A stretch of 64,000 bases of DNA from RYN-230 sp963718305 (lineage in GTDB: Bacteria; Actinomycetota; Actinomycetes; Streptosporangiales; Streptosporangiaceae): NCBI GenBank assembly GCA_963718305.1, contig CAVQZG010000022.1, positions 124,001 to 188,000 on the forward strand. Reading direction: 5' to 3'. The position numbers were made by a program, and so were the translations under genes. Under the pieces are notes generated by a model. The model saw only the letters and a program-made list of their open reading frames with translations. It ran no database searches and had not been told where the DNA came from. This document shows positions 1 through 8,600 of the stretch, one piece after another (position 1 is the stretch's first letter; every line of letters begins with the position of its first letter).

Positions 1-209
1 GCCAGGAAGATGACCGCGACGCCGCCGATGACCCAGCCCAGCAGGGCGATCGGCCCCGCGGCCTGCACCGCGAATAGCGCTCCGAACAGCCAGCCCGATC
101 CGATGATGGAGGTCTCGGACGCCCAGGTGGCGCCGATCAACCCCATCTCTCGTTTGAGGCCGACATCCGACGGCGCCGTAGGTGTCGTCGCGACGGACTC
201 AGTTGCCAT
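1..209 (-). CDS. APC-family amino acid permease, N-terminal part (gene continues beyond the window edge)
   Basis: Reverse-strand frame that is open to the window edge; only the first 69 residues are visible. It starts MATESVATTPTAPSDVGLKR and continues with REMGLIGATWASETSIIGSG and a hydrophobic segment (WLFGALFAVQAAGPIALLGW), the typical cytoplasmic N-tail and broken first helix of APC-superfamily amino acid/polyamine permeases. The start is ATG with AAGAAGG just upstream. Membrane transport of an amino acid or amine is inferred from family only; the substrate cannot be told from this fragment. The 232 bases between it and the CGNR regulator hold no gene that I can see. Confidence 0.75.
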   Translation of the reverse strand, partial: MATESVATTPTAPSDVGLKREMGLIGATWASETSIIGSGWLFGALFAVQAAGPIALLGWVIGGVAVIFL

Positions 210-441
210 GGTCCGAACCTTCTTTCCGGTCCGCATACGTCGGCCATACGGCCTGTGAGTAGGCCCATGGTAATGATCGTCAAACAGCCTGAGAAGAAGC
301 CCGGGGCTTCATTTCGGTAACGCGGATCACGATCAGTCCACGCAGGGACACGGGGTGCTGTCCATTTAGGGGCCCACCGTGTGCGCAACGGAGGGGAAGC
401 GTGAAACTGAACCGGAAACGCAGACCTGGAAATCCGGGCGG

Positions 442-1011
442 CTAGACCGCCGCGGTGGAGGCCTTTTCGCTCTCCGGACTCCGCCGGCGTACGTGCAGGG
501 CCGTCACGCTCGCCTTGGCCGCGCAGCGGTCGCCGCAGTAGGCCTGGGACCGGTCCGAAGTGGTGTCCACCAGCACGTTCGGGCAGGACGGGGCCTCGCA
601 GTGGCGCAGCCGGTCGGTGCCCACGCTGGTGACCACGATGGTGAGCCCCAGCACGGCGCCCGCCGCGTAACGGTCCGCGACCGAGCCGCTGTCCGCGTGA
701 TGCAGGTGCCATGGGCCGCCGTCGTGCCGGGCGATCTCCGGGTGCACGGGATGCCGGGCGAGCAGCGCGTTCAGCCTCGCCGCCGCGCCCTCCCCGTCGC
801 CCGCGGTGCAGGCCGCGAAGATCAGCCGGAGCTGGGACCGCAGTTCCCGCAGCGCGTCGAGGTCAGCCGCCGTGGCCCGGGTACACAAAGCAGCCCGGTC
901 CGCCATGAGGCCTCGGTAGGCCTCGATGGTGGCGAGCTCATCCTGGCGGCCGCCGGCATCGCTCGTGTTAACCAAGCGCACCGCCAGCTCGGCATAGGAG
1001 TTGAGATCCAC
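442..1011 (-). CDS. CGNR zinc finger (ABATE domain) putative transcriptional regulator
   Basis: A 189-residue protein with an N-terminal helical ABATE-type stress domain (roughly residues 1-130, starting MDLNSYAELAVRLVNT) and a C-terminal four-cysteine CGNR-like zinc finger (CEAPSCPNVLVDTTSDRS, then YCGDRC and AAKASVTALHVRRR). In this family the finger normally reads CSMxxCGNRxK; here it is the variant YCGDRCAAK. Members are small soluble proteins thought to bind DNA and regulate stress or metabolism genes. It is divergent from the oxidoreductase gene at 1208, a possible target. Function is by family only. Confidence 0.8.
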   Translation of the reverse strand: MDLNSYAELAVRLVNTSDAGGRQDELATIEAYRGLMADRAALCTRATAADLDALRELRSQLRLIFAACTAGDGEGAAARLNALLARHPVHPEIARHDGGPWHLHHADSGSVADRYAAGAVLGLTIVVTSVGTDRLRHCEAPSCPNVLVDTTSDRSQAYCGDRCAAKASVTALHVRRRSPESEKASTAAV

Positions 1012-1195
1012 TCCAGTCCTTCAGCTGCTGGGGGACATGGGGGTCCGCTTCCCCGCACCGAGTATGGCACAGACCGTCCGGCCCGGCCGGACCTTCTGCC
1101 GGGTCGCCCGTACTGCTTGGTAGCTGAGTGTAGCGGGGTGGATCCGGACCGCCGCGTGGCGGGGGCTGATCATCGGTCAGCGGGCGGCCAGGCGC

Positions 1196-1201
1196 TAGGG
1201 T
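1196..1201 (+). promoter_or_regulatory. -10 box of a probable leaderless promoter
   Basis: TAGGGT lies exactly six bases before the ATG at 1208 and no Shine-Dalgarno sequence is present between them, the arrangement expected for an actinobacterial leaderless transcript. No clear -35 box is seen. Confidence 0.45.
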
Positions 1202-1207
1202 GCGCCC

Positions 1208-2176
1208 ATGTTCGCTGTCACTGCCGCACGCATCGACGCCGATGACCCGCTGGCCGGGCTGGAGCTGGGCGAGCGCCCCGATCCGTCGCCCCCGGACGGG
1301 TGGACCACGGTGACCGTCCGGGCCGCCGCGCTCAACCATCACGACGTCTGGACCCTGCGCGGGGTGGGCATCTCAGCCGACCGGCTGCCCATCGTGCTGG
1401 GCTGTGACGCGGCCGGGGTGGACGAAGACGGCCACGACGTGATCGTGCACGCGGTGATCGGCGACCCGGCGGTCGCGGGCGGCGACGAGACCCTTGATCC
1501 CCGGCGGTCGCTGCTGTCCGAGCGCTTCGACGGCACGTTCGCCGAACGGGTCGCGGTGCCCCGGCGCAACCTGGTGCCGATGCCCCCGGCGCTGTCCTAC
1601 ACCGAGGCCGCGTGCCTGCCCACCGCGTACCTGACCGCCTACCGGATGCTGTTCACCCGGTCCGGCCTGCAGCCCGGCGCCACCATCCTGGTCCAGGGGG
1701 CGGGCGGCGGTGTCGCGACCGCCCTGGTCGTGATCGGGCGCGCCGCGGGCTTCCGCGTCTGGGCCACCAGCCGCGATGAGGAGAAGCGCCGCCGCGCCCT
1801 CGAACTCGGCGCCGACCAGGTCTTCCCGTCCGGGGCCAGGCTGCCCGGGCGGGTCAACGCGGTCATGGAGTCGGTCGGCGAGGCCACCTGGGCCCACTCG
1901 CTGCGCGCCCTCAAGCCGGGCGGCCGGATCGTGGTGTGCGGGGCGACCAGCGGCGCCGTGCCGCCAGCCGACCTCAACCGGGTCTTCTTCCTGCAGCTGT
2001 CGGTGGTGGGCTCGACCATGGGCACCCGGGACGAGCTGGAGCGGCTGGCCGTGTTCCTCGAGCAGACCGGCGTGCGGCCGAAGATCGACCGGATCATGCC
2101 GCTGAAGCAGGCCAGGGACGGCTTCGCCGCGATGATCGCGGGCGACCTGTTCGGGAAGGTCGTGTTCACCGCTTAG
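1208..2176 (+). CDS. Zinc-type/quinone oxidoreductase-like medium-chain dehydrogenase
   Basis: A 322-residue NAD(P)-dependent member of the MDR superfamily. The N-terminal GroES-like domain contains AAALNHHDVWTLRGVG and VLGCDAAGVDEDG; the Rossmann domain has ILVQGAGGGVATALVVIGRA around residue 160 and GGRIVVCGATSG further on. The structural-zinc cysteine cluster of classical alcohol dehydrogenases is not seen, so a quinone-oxidoreductase-like, zinc-free enzyme is more likely than a zinc ADH. The natural substrate is unknown. The start is ATG with a TAGGGT box six bases upstream (leaderless). It converges with the aminotransferase gene at 2230 across a strong hairpin. Confidence 0.85.
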   Translation: MFAVTAARIDADDPLAGLELGERPDPSPPDGWTTVTVRAAALNHHDVWTLRGVGISADRLPIVLGCDAAGVDEDGHDVIVHAVIGDPAVAGGDETLDPRRSLLSERFDGTFAERVAVPRRNLVPMPPALSYTEAACLPTAYLTAYRMLFTRSGLQPGATILVQGAGGGVATALVVIGRAAGFRVWATSRDEEKRRRALELGADQVFPSGARLPGRVNAVMESVGEATWAHSLRALKPGGRIVVCGATSGAVPPADLNRVFFLQLSVVGSTMGTRDELERLAVFLEQTGVRPKIDRIMPLKQARDGFAAMIAGDLFGKVVFTA

Positions 2177-2178
2177 CT

Positions 2179-2220
2179 GAGCAGGCGGCCGAGCCGGGGG
2201 GCCGCCCTTGAGGCCTGCTC
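2179..2220. terminator. Nested inverted repeat between convergent genes
   Basis: GGCGGCC at 2184-2190 pairs with GGCCGCC at 2200-2206, flanked by GAGCAGGC (2179-2186) and its complement GCCTGCTC (2213-2220). It fills the 53-base gap between two convergent genes and could stop transcription from both sides. There is no U-tract, as is usual in GC-rich actinobacteria. Confidence 0.55.
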
Positions 2221-2229
2221 CGCGAGGCC

Positions 2230-3438
2230 CTACTGCTGGTAGGTCTCCAGGAAGGCGCTCAGCCGGCCGATCGCGTCGTCCAGCACGTCGATCCCGGCCA
2301 GGAACACCATCCGCAGGTGGTCGGGGGTGTCCAGGTTGAACCCGGTGCCGTGGGTGAGCAGCAGGTGCTGCTGCTCCAGCAGGTCGATGACCAGCTGCTG
2401 GTCGTCAGAGATCTTGTGGACGTCCGGGTCGAGCCGGGGGAACACATACAGCGCGCCCTGCGGCTTGACGCAGTCCACGCCGGGGATCTCGTTCAGCTTC
2501 CGCCAGGCGTGGTCCCGCTGGTCGCGCAGCCTGCCGCCCGGCTGCAGCAGCGCGGTGATGCTCTGCGGCCCGCCCAGCGCGGCCTGGATGGCGTACTGGC
2601 TCGGCACGTTGGGGCACATCCGCATGTTCGCCAGCAGCTCCAGGCCCTCCAGGTACCCGGCCGCTTCCCGGCGCGGGCCGCTGACCAGCAGCCAGCCGGT
2701 GCGGAAGCCAGGCGCCCGGTAGGTCTTGGACAGCCCGGACAGGGTCAGCACGACGAGATCAGGAGCCAGCGCGGCGGTCGATTCGTGCACCGCGCCGTCG
2801 TAGAGGATCTTGTCGTAGATCTCGTCGGCCAGCACCAGCAGGCCGTGCCGGCGGGCCAGGTCGAGGAGGCCGAGCAGGGTTTCCCTGGAGTACACCGCCC
2901 CGGTGGGGTTGTTCGGGTTGATGATCACCAGGGCCCGGGTGTTCTCGGTGATCTTCGAGGCCACGTCGTCCAGGTCGGGCTGCCAGCCGGTCTGCTCGTC
3001 GCAGCGGTAGTGCGCGGCCCGGGCGCCGCACAGGATCACCGCCCCGGTCCACAGCGGGTAGTCGGGGCTGGGCACGAGGACCTCGTCGCCCGGGTCCAGC
3101 AGCGCCTGGAGGGCCATCACGATGAGCTCGGAGACCCCGTTGCCGAGATAGACGTCGTCCGGGCCGACGTCGGGCACGCCGAGCGTGGTGTAGTACTGCG
3201 ACACCGCCAGCCGGGCCGAGTGGATGCCCCGGGCGTCGCTGTAGCCCTGGGCCTCGCCGATGTTCTGGACCAGCTCGGTCACCACGCTGTCGGGGGCCAT
3301 CAGGCCGAACGGTGCCGTGTTACCGATGTTGAGCTTGAGGATCCGGTGCCCCTCGGCTTCCAGCTGCCGGGCCCGGCGCAGCACCGGGCCGCGGATGTCG
3401 TACCGGACGTTGTTCAGCCTGCTGGCCTGGGGCACCAT
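2230..3438 (-). CDS. AlaA-like PLP-dependent aminotransferase
   Basis: A class I/II aminotransferase of fold type I, 402 residues from the chosen ATG. The PLP-lysine motif is LSGLSKTYRAPGFRTGW; other hallmarks are NPNNPTGAVYS, LADEIYDKILYDG and YSDARGIHSARLAVSQYY. The last motif and the N-terminus (IRGPVLRRARQLEAEGHRI) match the AlaA/YfbQ group of glutamate-pyruvate (alanine) aminotransferases, which make alanine from pyruvate in the cytoplasm. A GTG six bases upstream is in frame, but the AGGAGG at 3448-3453 is nine bases from the ATG and only three from the GTG, so the ATG at 3438 is preferred. Confidence 0.87.
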   Translation of the reverse strand: MVPQASRLNNVRYDIRGPVLRRARQLEAEGHRILKLNIGNTAPFGLMAPDSVVTELVQNIGEAQGYSDARGIHSARLAVSQYYTTLGVPDVGPDDVYLGNGVSELIVMALQALLDPGDEVLVPSPDYPLWTGAVILCGARAAHYRCDEQTGWQPDLDDVASKITENTRALVIINPNNPTGAVYSRETLLGLLDLARRHGLLVLADEIYDKILYDGAVHESTAALAPDLVVLTLSGLSKTYRAPGFRTGWLLVSGPRREAAGYLEGLELLANMRMCPNVPSQYAIQAALGGPQSITALLQPGGRLRDQRDHAWRKLNEIPGVDCVKPQGALYVFPRLDPDVHKISDDQQLVIDLLEQQHLLLTHGTGFNLDTPDHLRMVFLAGIDVLDDAIGRLSAFLETYQQ

Positions 3439-3554
3439 CAACACATTCCTCCTGATCCGGGGTGGGGCTGTCCGCCGGCGAACCGCACAGCGGCGATCAC
3501 GGAACGAGACAAGAGCCTATCTTCGCCCCACCGCGGCCGGTTCGTGAACCGGTT

Positions 3555-4496
3555 TTAGTGCGGCTCTCCGGGGGCGCGATCCCCCTGGTCACGGTCGCCG
3601 GGCCGGGGAGCGGCGGCCGGCCCGGAAGCGTCCGCGCTGCCGAAGACCTCGGCCTTGATCCGGTCCAGCGCGTCGTCCAGGATGGTCCGCAAGTCGCCCA
3701 CGGCGTCCTCGCTCACCGCGTGGGCCTGGGCCGCCGCCGCCCGCAGCTCCCGGCTGAAGTGGCGGGCCAGCTGTTCCAGGTCCCGGTAGGTCCCGGGGTC
3801 CGCCCAGCCGGATCCTCCCGGCGGCCAGGCCCACCAGCCCGGGCGGGCGCCATGAGCCTGGCCCGCTTCGTCCCGGCCCGGGCCGGCCTGCTCCCGCCGG
3901 GGCTGGTCGCGCCGGGTTTCCTCGCGCGGTGCTTCCGCGTGCTGGGCGTCCTCGTGCCGTGCGTCTTCCTGCAGGGCCTCGTCCCACGCCGAGGTGGCCC
4001 GGGCGCCGCGGCGCGGCGGGCCGCCGTTACGGCGCGGCGGGGCCTGGTGACCGGGCTGGGAGTCGCGGGGCGGGGCGGCGGAGCCGCGGGGCGGGGCGGC
4101 GCCGCGCCGGTGCATGTCCCGCGCGGCAAAGGTGAGTTCCTCGCGCAGGTTGCGCACGGTCTCCCGGACGTCCTCGGTGACCTCACGGGCGATATCCCGG
4201 ACCGACGCGGTGATCTCGTCCTCGAGTTCGCTGAGGTCATCGGAGCGGTTGCGGAGTTCCTCGCGGCCCTTGTCGGTGATCCGGTATACCTTCCGGCCGT
4301 CGGCCTCGTCGTGGGTGACCAGGCCCTCTTCCTCGAGCCGGGCCAGCCGCGGGTAGATGGTCCCGGGGGAGGGAGCGTAGACGCCCATGAACCGGTCCTG
4401 GAGCAGCCGGATCACCTCATACCCGTGGCGGGGCGACTCATCGAGCAGCTTGAGCAGGTAGAGCCGGAGCCTGCCGTGCCGGAAGACGGGGCTCAT
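3555..4496 (-). CDS. PadR-family transcriptional regulator with long charged tail
   Basis: A 313-residue protein. Residues 1-85 form a PadR winged helix (LYLLKLLDESPRHGYEVIRL, then YAPSPGTIYPRLARLEEEGL and GRKVYRITDKGREEL). A coiled, acidic/basic region follows, then a low-complexity linker with a five-residue period at 177-201 (EDARH, EDAQH, AEAPR, EETRR, DQPRR), and a C-terminal helical segment (RDLEQLARHFSRELRAAAAQ). PadR proteins are usually repressors. It overlaps the upstream DUF4097 gene by four bases (ATGA type), so both are one translationally coupled operon and it probably autoregulates. The long tail is atypical compared with about 110-180 residues for most PadR proteins. Confidence 0.88.
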   Translation of the reverse strand: MSPVFRHGRLRLYLLKLLDESPRHGYEVIRLLQDRFMGVYAPSPGTIYPRLARLEEEGLVTHDEADGRKVYRITDKGREELRNRSDDLSELEDEITASVRDIAREVTEDVRETVRNLREELTFAARDMHRRGAAPPRGSAAPPRDSQPGHQAPPRRNGGPPRRGARATSAWDEALQEDARHEDAQHAEAPREETRRDQPRREQAGPGRDEAGQAHGARPGWWAWPPGGSGWADPGTYRDLEQLARHFSRELRAAAAQAHAVSEDAVGDLRTILDDALDRIKAEVFGSADASGPAAAPRPGDRDQGDRAPGEPH

Positions 4497-5335
4497 CGGT
4501 TACCGCCTGCCGCCCCGGCCGTCGCCTGAGGCGTCCCAGGCTGCCCCCGCTGGAGCAGTGTGACCTGGCCGGACATGGTGCTGACCCGGACCGTGCCGGG
4601 TTGTCCCGCAGGTCCCAGGTCGCCGCTGATCGTGCTGGCGCCCGGCTTCTCGCTGTGCCGCAGGCCCGGGAACTCGCTCAGCACCCGGCCGGTGGTGGAC
4701 CGCAGGTCCACCCGGGCCCGGGCGTCGGCGGGGAGCCGGATGGCGACCGGCCCGGACACGGTGGCCACCCGCAGCGCGGCGTCCTGATCGAGGTCGATGT
4801 CCGCGGTGACCCGCCCGCTCACCGTCTTGGCGTCCAGCCGGTCCACCGAGCCGTCGGCCAGGGTGAGATCGCCGGACACCGAATTGAACCCGATGGTGCC
4901 GCCGAGGCCCTGGGCCTCGATGTCGCCGGACACCGTCCGGGCGTCGACCGCCCCGGTCACGCCGTCCAGGGTGATGGCCCCGGACACGCTCTTCACCGAG
5001 GTCGCCGCGGAGATCCCGGACACGACGGCGCCGGCGGTGACCACGCCCAGCTGGACCGGGCACTCCTTCGGCACGGTGATGGTGATGGTGGCGGCGGTCC
5101 GGTCCGGGCGCAGCCAGCCGAGCAGGCCGTCCCAGCTCAGGTCCTCGTAGCTGACCGTGAGGGTGCCGTCCGAGTGGCTCACCACCAGCGGCTGGCCGGT
5201 CACGGCCGAGATGTCCAGGCAGGCGCGCTCGCCGGTGCTGAGCACCGCCACCGTGCCGCCGATCACCCGGACGCGCAGCGCGTCCACCCGGTCGAAGTCG
5301 TACGTAGCGGGAGCGTCAACGGTCCAGCGCGGCAT
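4493..5335 (-). CDS. DUF4097-family beta-strand repeat protein
   Basis: A 280-residue protein whose second half is a run of short beta-strand repeats with a recurring T/S-x-SG motif (SVSGAITLDGV, TVSGDIEAQGL, SVSGDLTLADG, TVSGRVTADID, TVSGPVAIRLP, TISGDLGPAG, TMSGQVTLLQR), which is the DUF4097/adhesin-like right-handed beta-helix fold. No signal peptide or membrane helix is seen, so it appears cytoplasmic. The molecular role is unknown. Pairing with a PadR regulator, as here with a four-base overlap, is a recurrent actinobacterial arrangement. The start is ATG with AAAGGA eight bases upstream. Confidence 0.85.
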   Translation of the reverse strand: MPRWTVDAPATYDFDRVDALRVRVIGGTVAVLSTGERACLDISAVTGQPLVVSHSDGTLTVSYEDLSWDGLLGWLRPDRTAATITITVPKECPVQLGVVTAGAVVSGISAATSVKSVSGAITLDGVTGAVDARTVSGDIEAQGLGGTIGFNSVSGDLTLADGSVDRLDAKTVSGRVTADIDLDQDAALRVATVSGPVAIRLPADARARVDLRSTTGRVLSEFPGLRHSEKPGASTISGDLGPAGQPGTVRVSTMSGQVTLLQRGQPGTPQATAGAAGGNR

Positions 5336-5381
5336 GTCCTGATCCTTTCACCCCGGCCCGGCGGCCAGGCGTTCCAGCCCT

Positions 5382-5427
5382 CATACGATATGTCGCGTTG
5401 ACCGAAAGTCAAGATGTATCGCGTATT
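5382..5427. promoter_or_regulatory. Candidate operator/promoter of the DUF4097-padR operon
   Basis: Upstream of the operon lies an unusually AT-rich imperfect dyad. The inner arms are TTGAC (5398-5402) and GTCAA (5408-5412) around CGAAA, and the outer arms are ATACGATA (5382-5389) and TATCGCGTAT (5417-5426). Such a dyad is a reasonable binding site for the PadR product of the same operon. Assignment rests on position and symmetry only. Confidence 0.4.
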
Positions 5428-5469
5428 GGGCGGGGCGCGCGAAACCGTGGCCGGCCGGCCTGGCGGCCT

Positions 5470-5649
5470 TTAGTCCGGGTCTTCCTCGTCGAGCCGGGCC
5501 AGCCAGGTGGCCAGCCGCTCCACCGTCGCCTCGGCCTCGGGGAACAGGTCGACGAACTCGCGCAGCCGTTCGGCCAGCCAGCCCAGGCTGACCTCGTCAT
5601 CCGCGCGCCGGTCGAGCAGTTCCTCGATGCCGCGGTCGGTGAAGTACAT
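5470..5649 (-). CDS. DUF6104-family small protein
   Basis: A 59-residue acidic protein beginning MYFTDRGIEELLDRRADDEV and ending in LATWLARLDEEDPD. It matches the short DUF6104 family of Streptomyces and relatives, whose function is unknown. Its ATG is three bases after the kgd stop codon, so it is the last gene of the kgd transcript and probably translated by coupling. No membrane segment or cysteine is present. Co-transcription with the 2-oxoglutarate dehydrogenase gene suggests, without proving, a role linked to that complex. Confidence 0.75.
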   Translation of the reverse strand: MYFTDRGIEELLDRRADDEVSLGWLAERLREFVDLFPEAEATVERLATWLARLDEEDPD

Positions 5650-5652
5650 CGC

Positions 5653-8600
5653 CTACGCTCCCGGCAGGGCCTCGTCCACCAGATGCTGATGCTCGGCCTT
5701 GTGCGCCGTCGCCGAGCCCACGGCGGGCGGGCCGCTGGCCGGCAGCGAGATCACGCCGACTCCGCGGCCGGCGATCCCGGGCAGCTTCAGGGCCATCGTC
5801 GGCCAGGCGCCCATGTTGGCGGGCTCCTCCTGGACCCAGGTGATCTCCTCCACCCCCGGGTAGCGGCCGAGTTCCGCGGCCAGTTCCTCGGCCGGGACCG
5901 GGTAGAGCCGCTCCACGCGGATGATGGCGGTGTCGGTCCGCTCCTCCGCGGCGCGGCGCTGGGCGAGGTCGTAGTAGATCTTGCCCGAGCACAGCAGCAC
6001 CCGGCGGACACCAGCCGGGTCGGGTCCCTGCGGGTCGCCGATCACCGGCAGGAACGAGCCGGTAGCGAAGTCGGCCACCGCCGAGGACGCCTCCTTGAGC
6101 CGGAGCATCGACTTCGGCGTGAACACCACCAGCGGGGCCCGCCGCGGCGACAGGGCCTGCCAGCGGAGCAGGTGGAAGTAGTTGGCCGGGGTGGTCGGCA
6201 GCGCCACGGTCATGTTCCCCTGCGCGCACAGGCCGAGGAAGCGCTCGATCCGCGCCGAGGAGTGGTCTGGTCCCTGTCCCTCGTAGCCGTGCGGCAGCAG
6301 CAGCACCACGCTGGACCGCTGGCCCCACTTCTGCTCCCCGGAGCTGATGAACTCGTCCAGGATGGTCTGCGCGCCGTTGACGAAGTCACCGAACTGGGCT
6401 TCCCAGCAGACCAGTGCCCCAGGCCGGGCCACCGAGTAGCCATACTCGAAGCCCACGGCCGCGAACTCCGACAGCAGCGAGTCATAGGCGTGGAACCGGG
6501 CGCTGGCCGAGTTGAACTGGCGCAGCGGGGTGTATTCGGCCCCGGTGTGCCGGTCCACCAGGACCGCGTGCCGCTGGCCGAACGTGCCGCGGCGGGTGTC
6601 CTGGCCGACCAGGCGCACCGTATGGCCGTCCATCAGCACCGACCCGAAGGCCAGCAGTTCCCCGGTCGCCCAGTCGATGGCGTTCTGCTCGACCATGGTG
6701 GCCCGCCGGGCCAGCAGCGGCTGCAGCCGCGGGTGCGGGGTGAAGCCCTCCGGCATGTTGAGCTGGGTGTCCACGATCCGCTTGATCGCCTCTTCGGAGA
6801 TGGCGGTGGGCACGGTGCGGTGATCGATCGGCTCCAGGGTGGTCTGCGGCCGCACCACCGCGCCGGGGTCCATCGGCCGCTTGGCCGCTTCGCGGGTCTC
6901 GGTGAAGGCCCGTTCCAGATGCTGCTGGTAGTCCCGCAGGGCCTGCTCGGCCTCTTCCATGGTGATGTCGCCCCGGCCGATCAGCGACTCGGTGTAGAGC
7001 TTGCGGGTGGACCGCTTCGCGTCGATCAGGTCGTACATCAGCGGCTGGGTGAACGAGGGGTTGTCCGCCTCGTTGTGGCCCCGCCGCCGGTAGCAGATCA
7101 TGTCGATGACGACGTCCTTGCGGAACGCCTGCCGGTAGGCGAAGGCGAGCCTGCCGACCCGCACGACCGCCTCGGGGTCGTCCCCGTTGACGTGGAAGAT
7201 CGGCGCCTGGATCATCCGGGCCACGTCCGTGGAGTACACGCTGGAGCGGGACTCCGCGGGCGCGGTGGTGAAGCCCACCTGGTTGTTCACCACGATGTGC
7301 ACGGTGCCGCCGGTCCGGTAGCCGCGCAGCTGGGACAGGTTCAGGGTCTCGGCGACCACGCCCTGGCCGGCGAACGCGGCGTCGCCGTGGATCAGCAGGG
7401 GCAGCACCGTGAAGCCGGGCTCGCCCCGGTCGATGACGTCCTGCTTGGCCCGCACCACGCCCTCGAGCACGGGGTCCACGGCCTCGAGATGGCTCGGGTT
7501 GGCCACCAGGGACGTGGGGATCGTGGCGCCGTCGCTGGCGGTGAACACGCCGTCCGCGCCCAGGTGGTACTTGACGTCACCGGAGCCGTGCGTGCTGCGC
7601 GGGTCGAGGTTCCCCTCGAACTCCTGGAAGATCTGCGCGTAGGACTTGCCGATGATGTTGGCCAGCACGTTCAGCCGGCCCCGGTGCGCCATCCCCATCA
7701 CGGCCTCATCCAGCGGGGCCTTCGCCGCCTCGGTGAGCACCGCGTCCACCAGCGGGATCAGCGCCTCCGCGCCCTCCAGCGAGAACCGGCGCTGGCCCAC
7801 GAACTTGGTCTGCAGGAACATCTCGAACGCCTCGGCCACGTTCAGCCGGGACAGGATCTGCATCTGCTCGTCGTGACCGGCCCGGTCGTGCGGCCGCTCG
7901 ACCCGGGCCTGGATCCAGGCCCGCTCGTCGGGGTTCTGGATGTGCATGTACTCCACGCCGACCGTACGGCAGTAGGAGTCCCGCAGCACGCCCAGGATCT
8001 CCCGGAGCTTCATCAGCGGCTTGCCGCCGAAGCCGCCGGTGGCGAACTCCCGCTCCAGGTCCCACAGGGTCAGGCCGTGCTGGTTGATGTCCAGGTCGGG
8101 GTGCTTGCGCTGCTTGTACTCCAGCGGGTCGGTGTCGGCCATCAGGTGGCCGCGCACCCGGTAGGCGTGGATCAGCTCGTGCACCCGGGCCGACTTGGTG
8201 ATGTCGTCCTCGTGGCCGGCCGGGATGTCCCGCACCCAGCGGACCGGCTCGTAAGGGATCTTCAGCGCCTGGAAGACCTCGTCCCAGAAGCCGTTCTCGC
8301 CGAGCAGCAGCTGGTGGATCTGGCGCAGGAATTCCCCGGACTGGGCCCCCTGGATGATCCGGTGGTCGTAGGTCGAGGTGAGGGTGACTGACTTGCTGAT
8401 GGCCAGCCGGGTCATGGTCTCCTCAGCTGCGCCCTGGTAGGCCGCCGGGTACTCCATCGCGCCGACCCCCACGATGCAGCCCTGCCCGGCCATCAGCCGC
8501 GGCACCGAGTGCTCGGTCCCGATCGTGCCCGGGTTGGTCAGGCTGATCGTGGTGCCCGCGTAGTCGTCCACGGTGAGCTTGCCGGCCCGGGCCCGGCGGA

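Noticed and set aside
5398..8391. 997-residue open frame on the + strand
   Set aside because: It is antisense to kgd and has the His/Gly/Val/Arg-rich composition of a GC-rich shadow frame; kgd has full family motifs.
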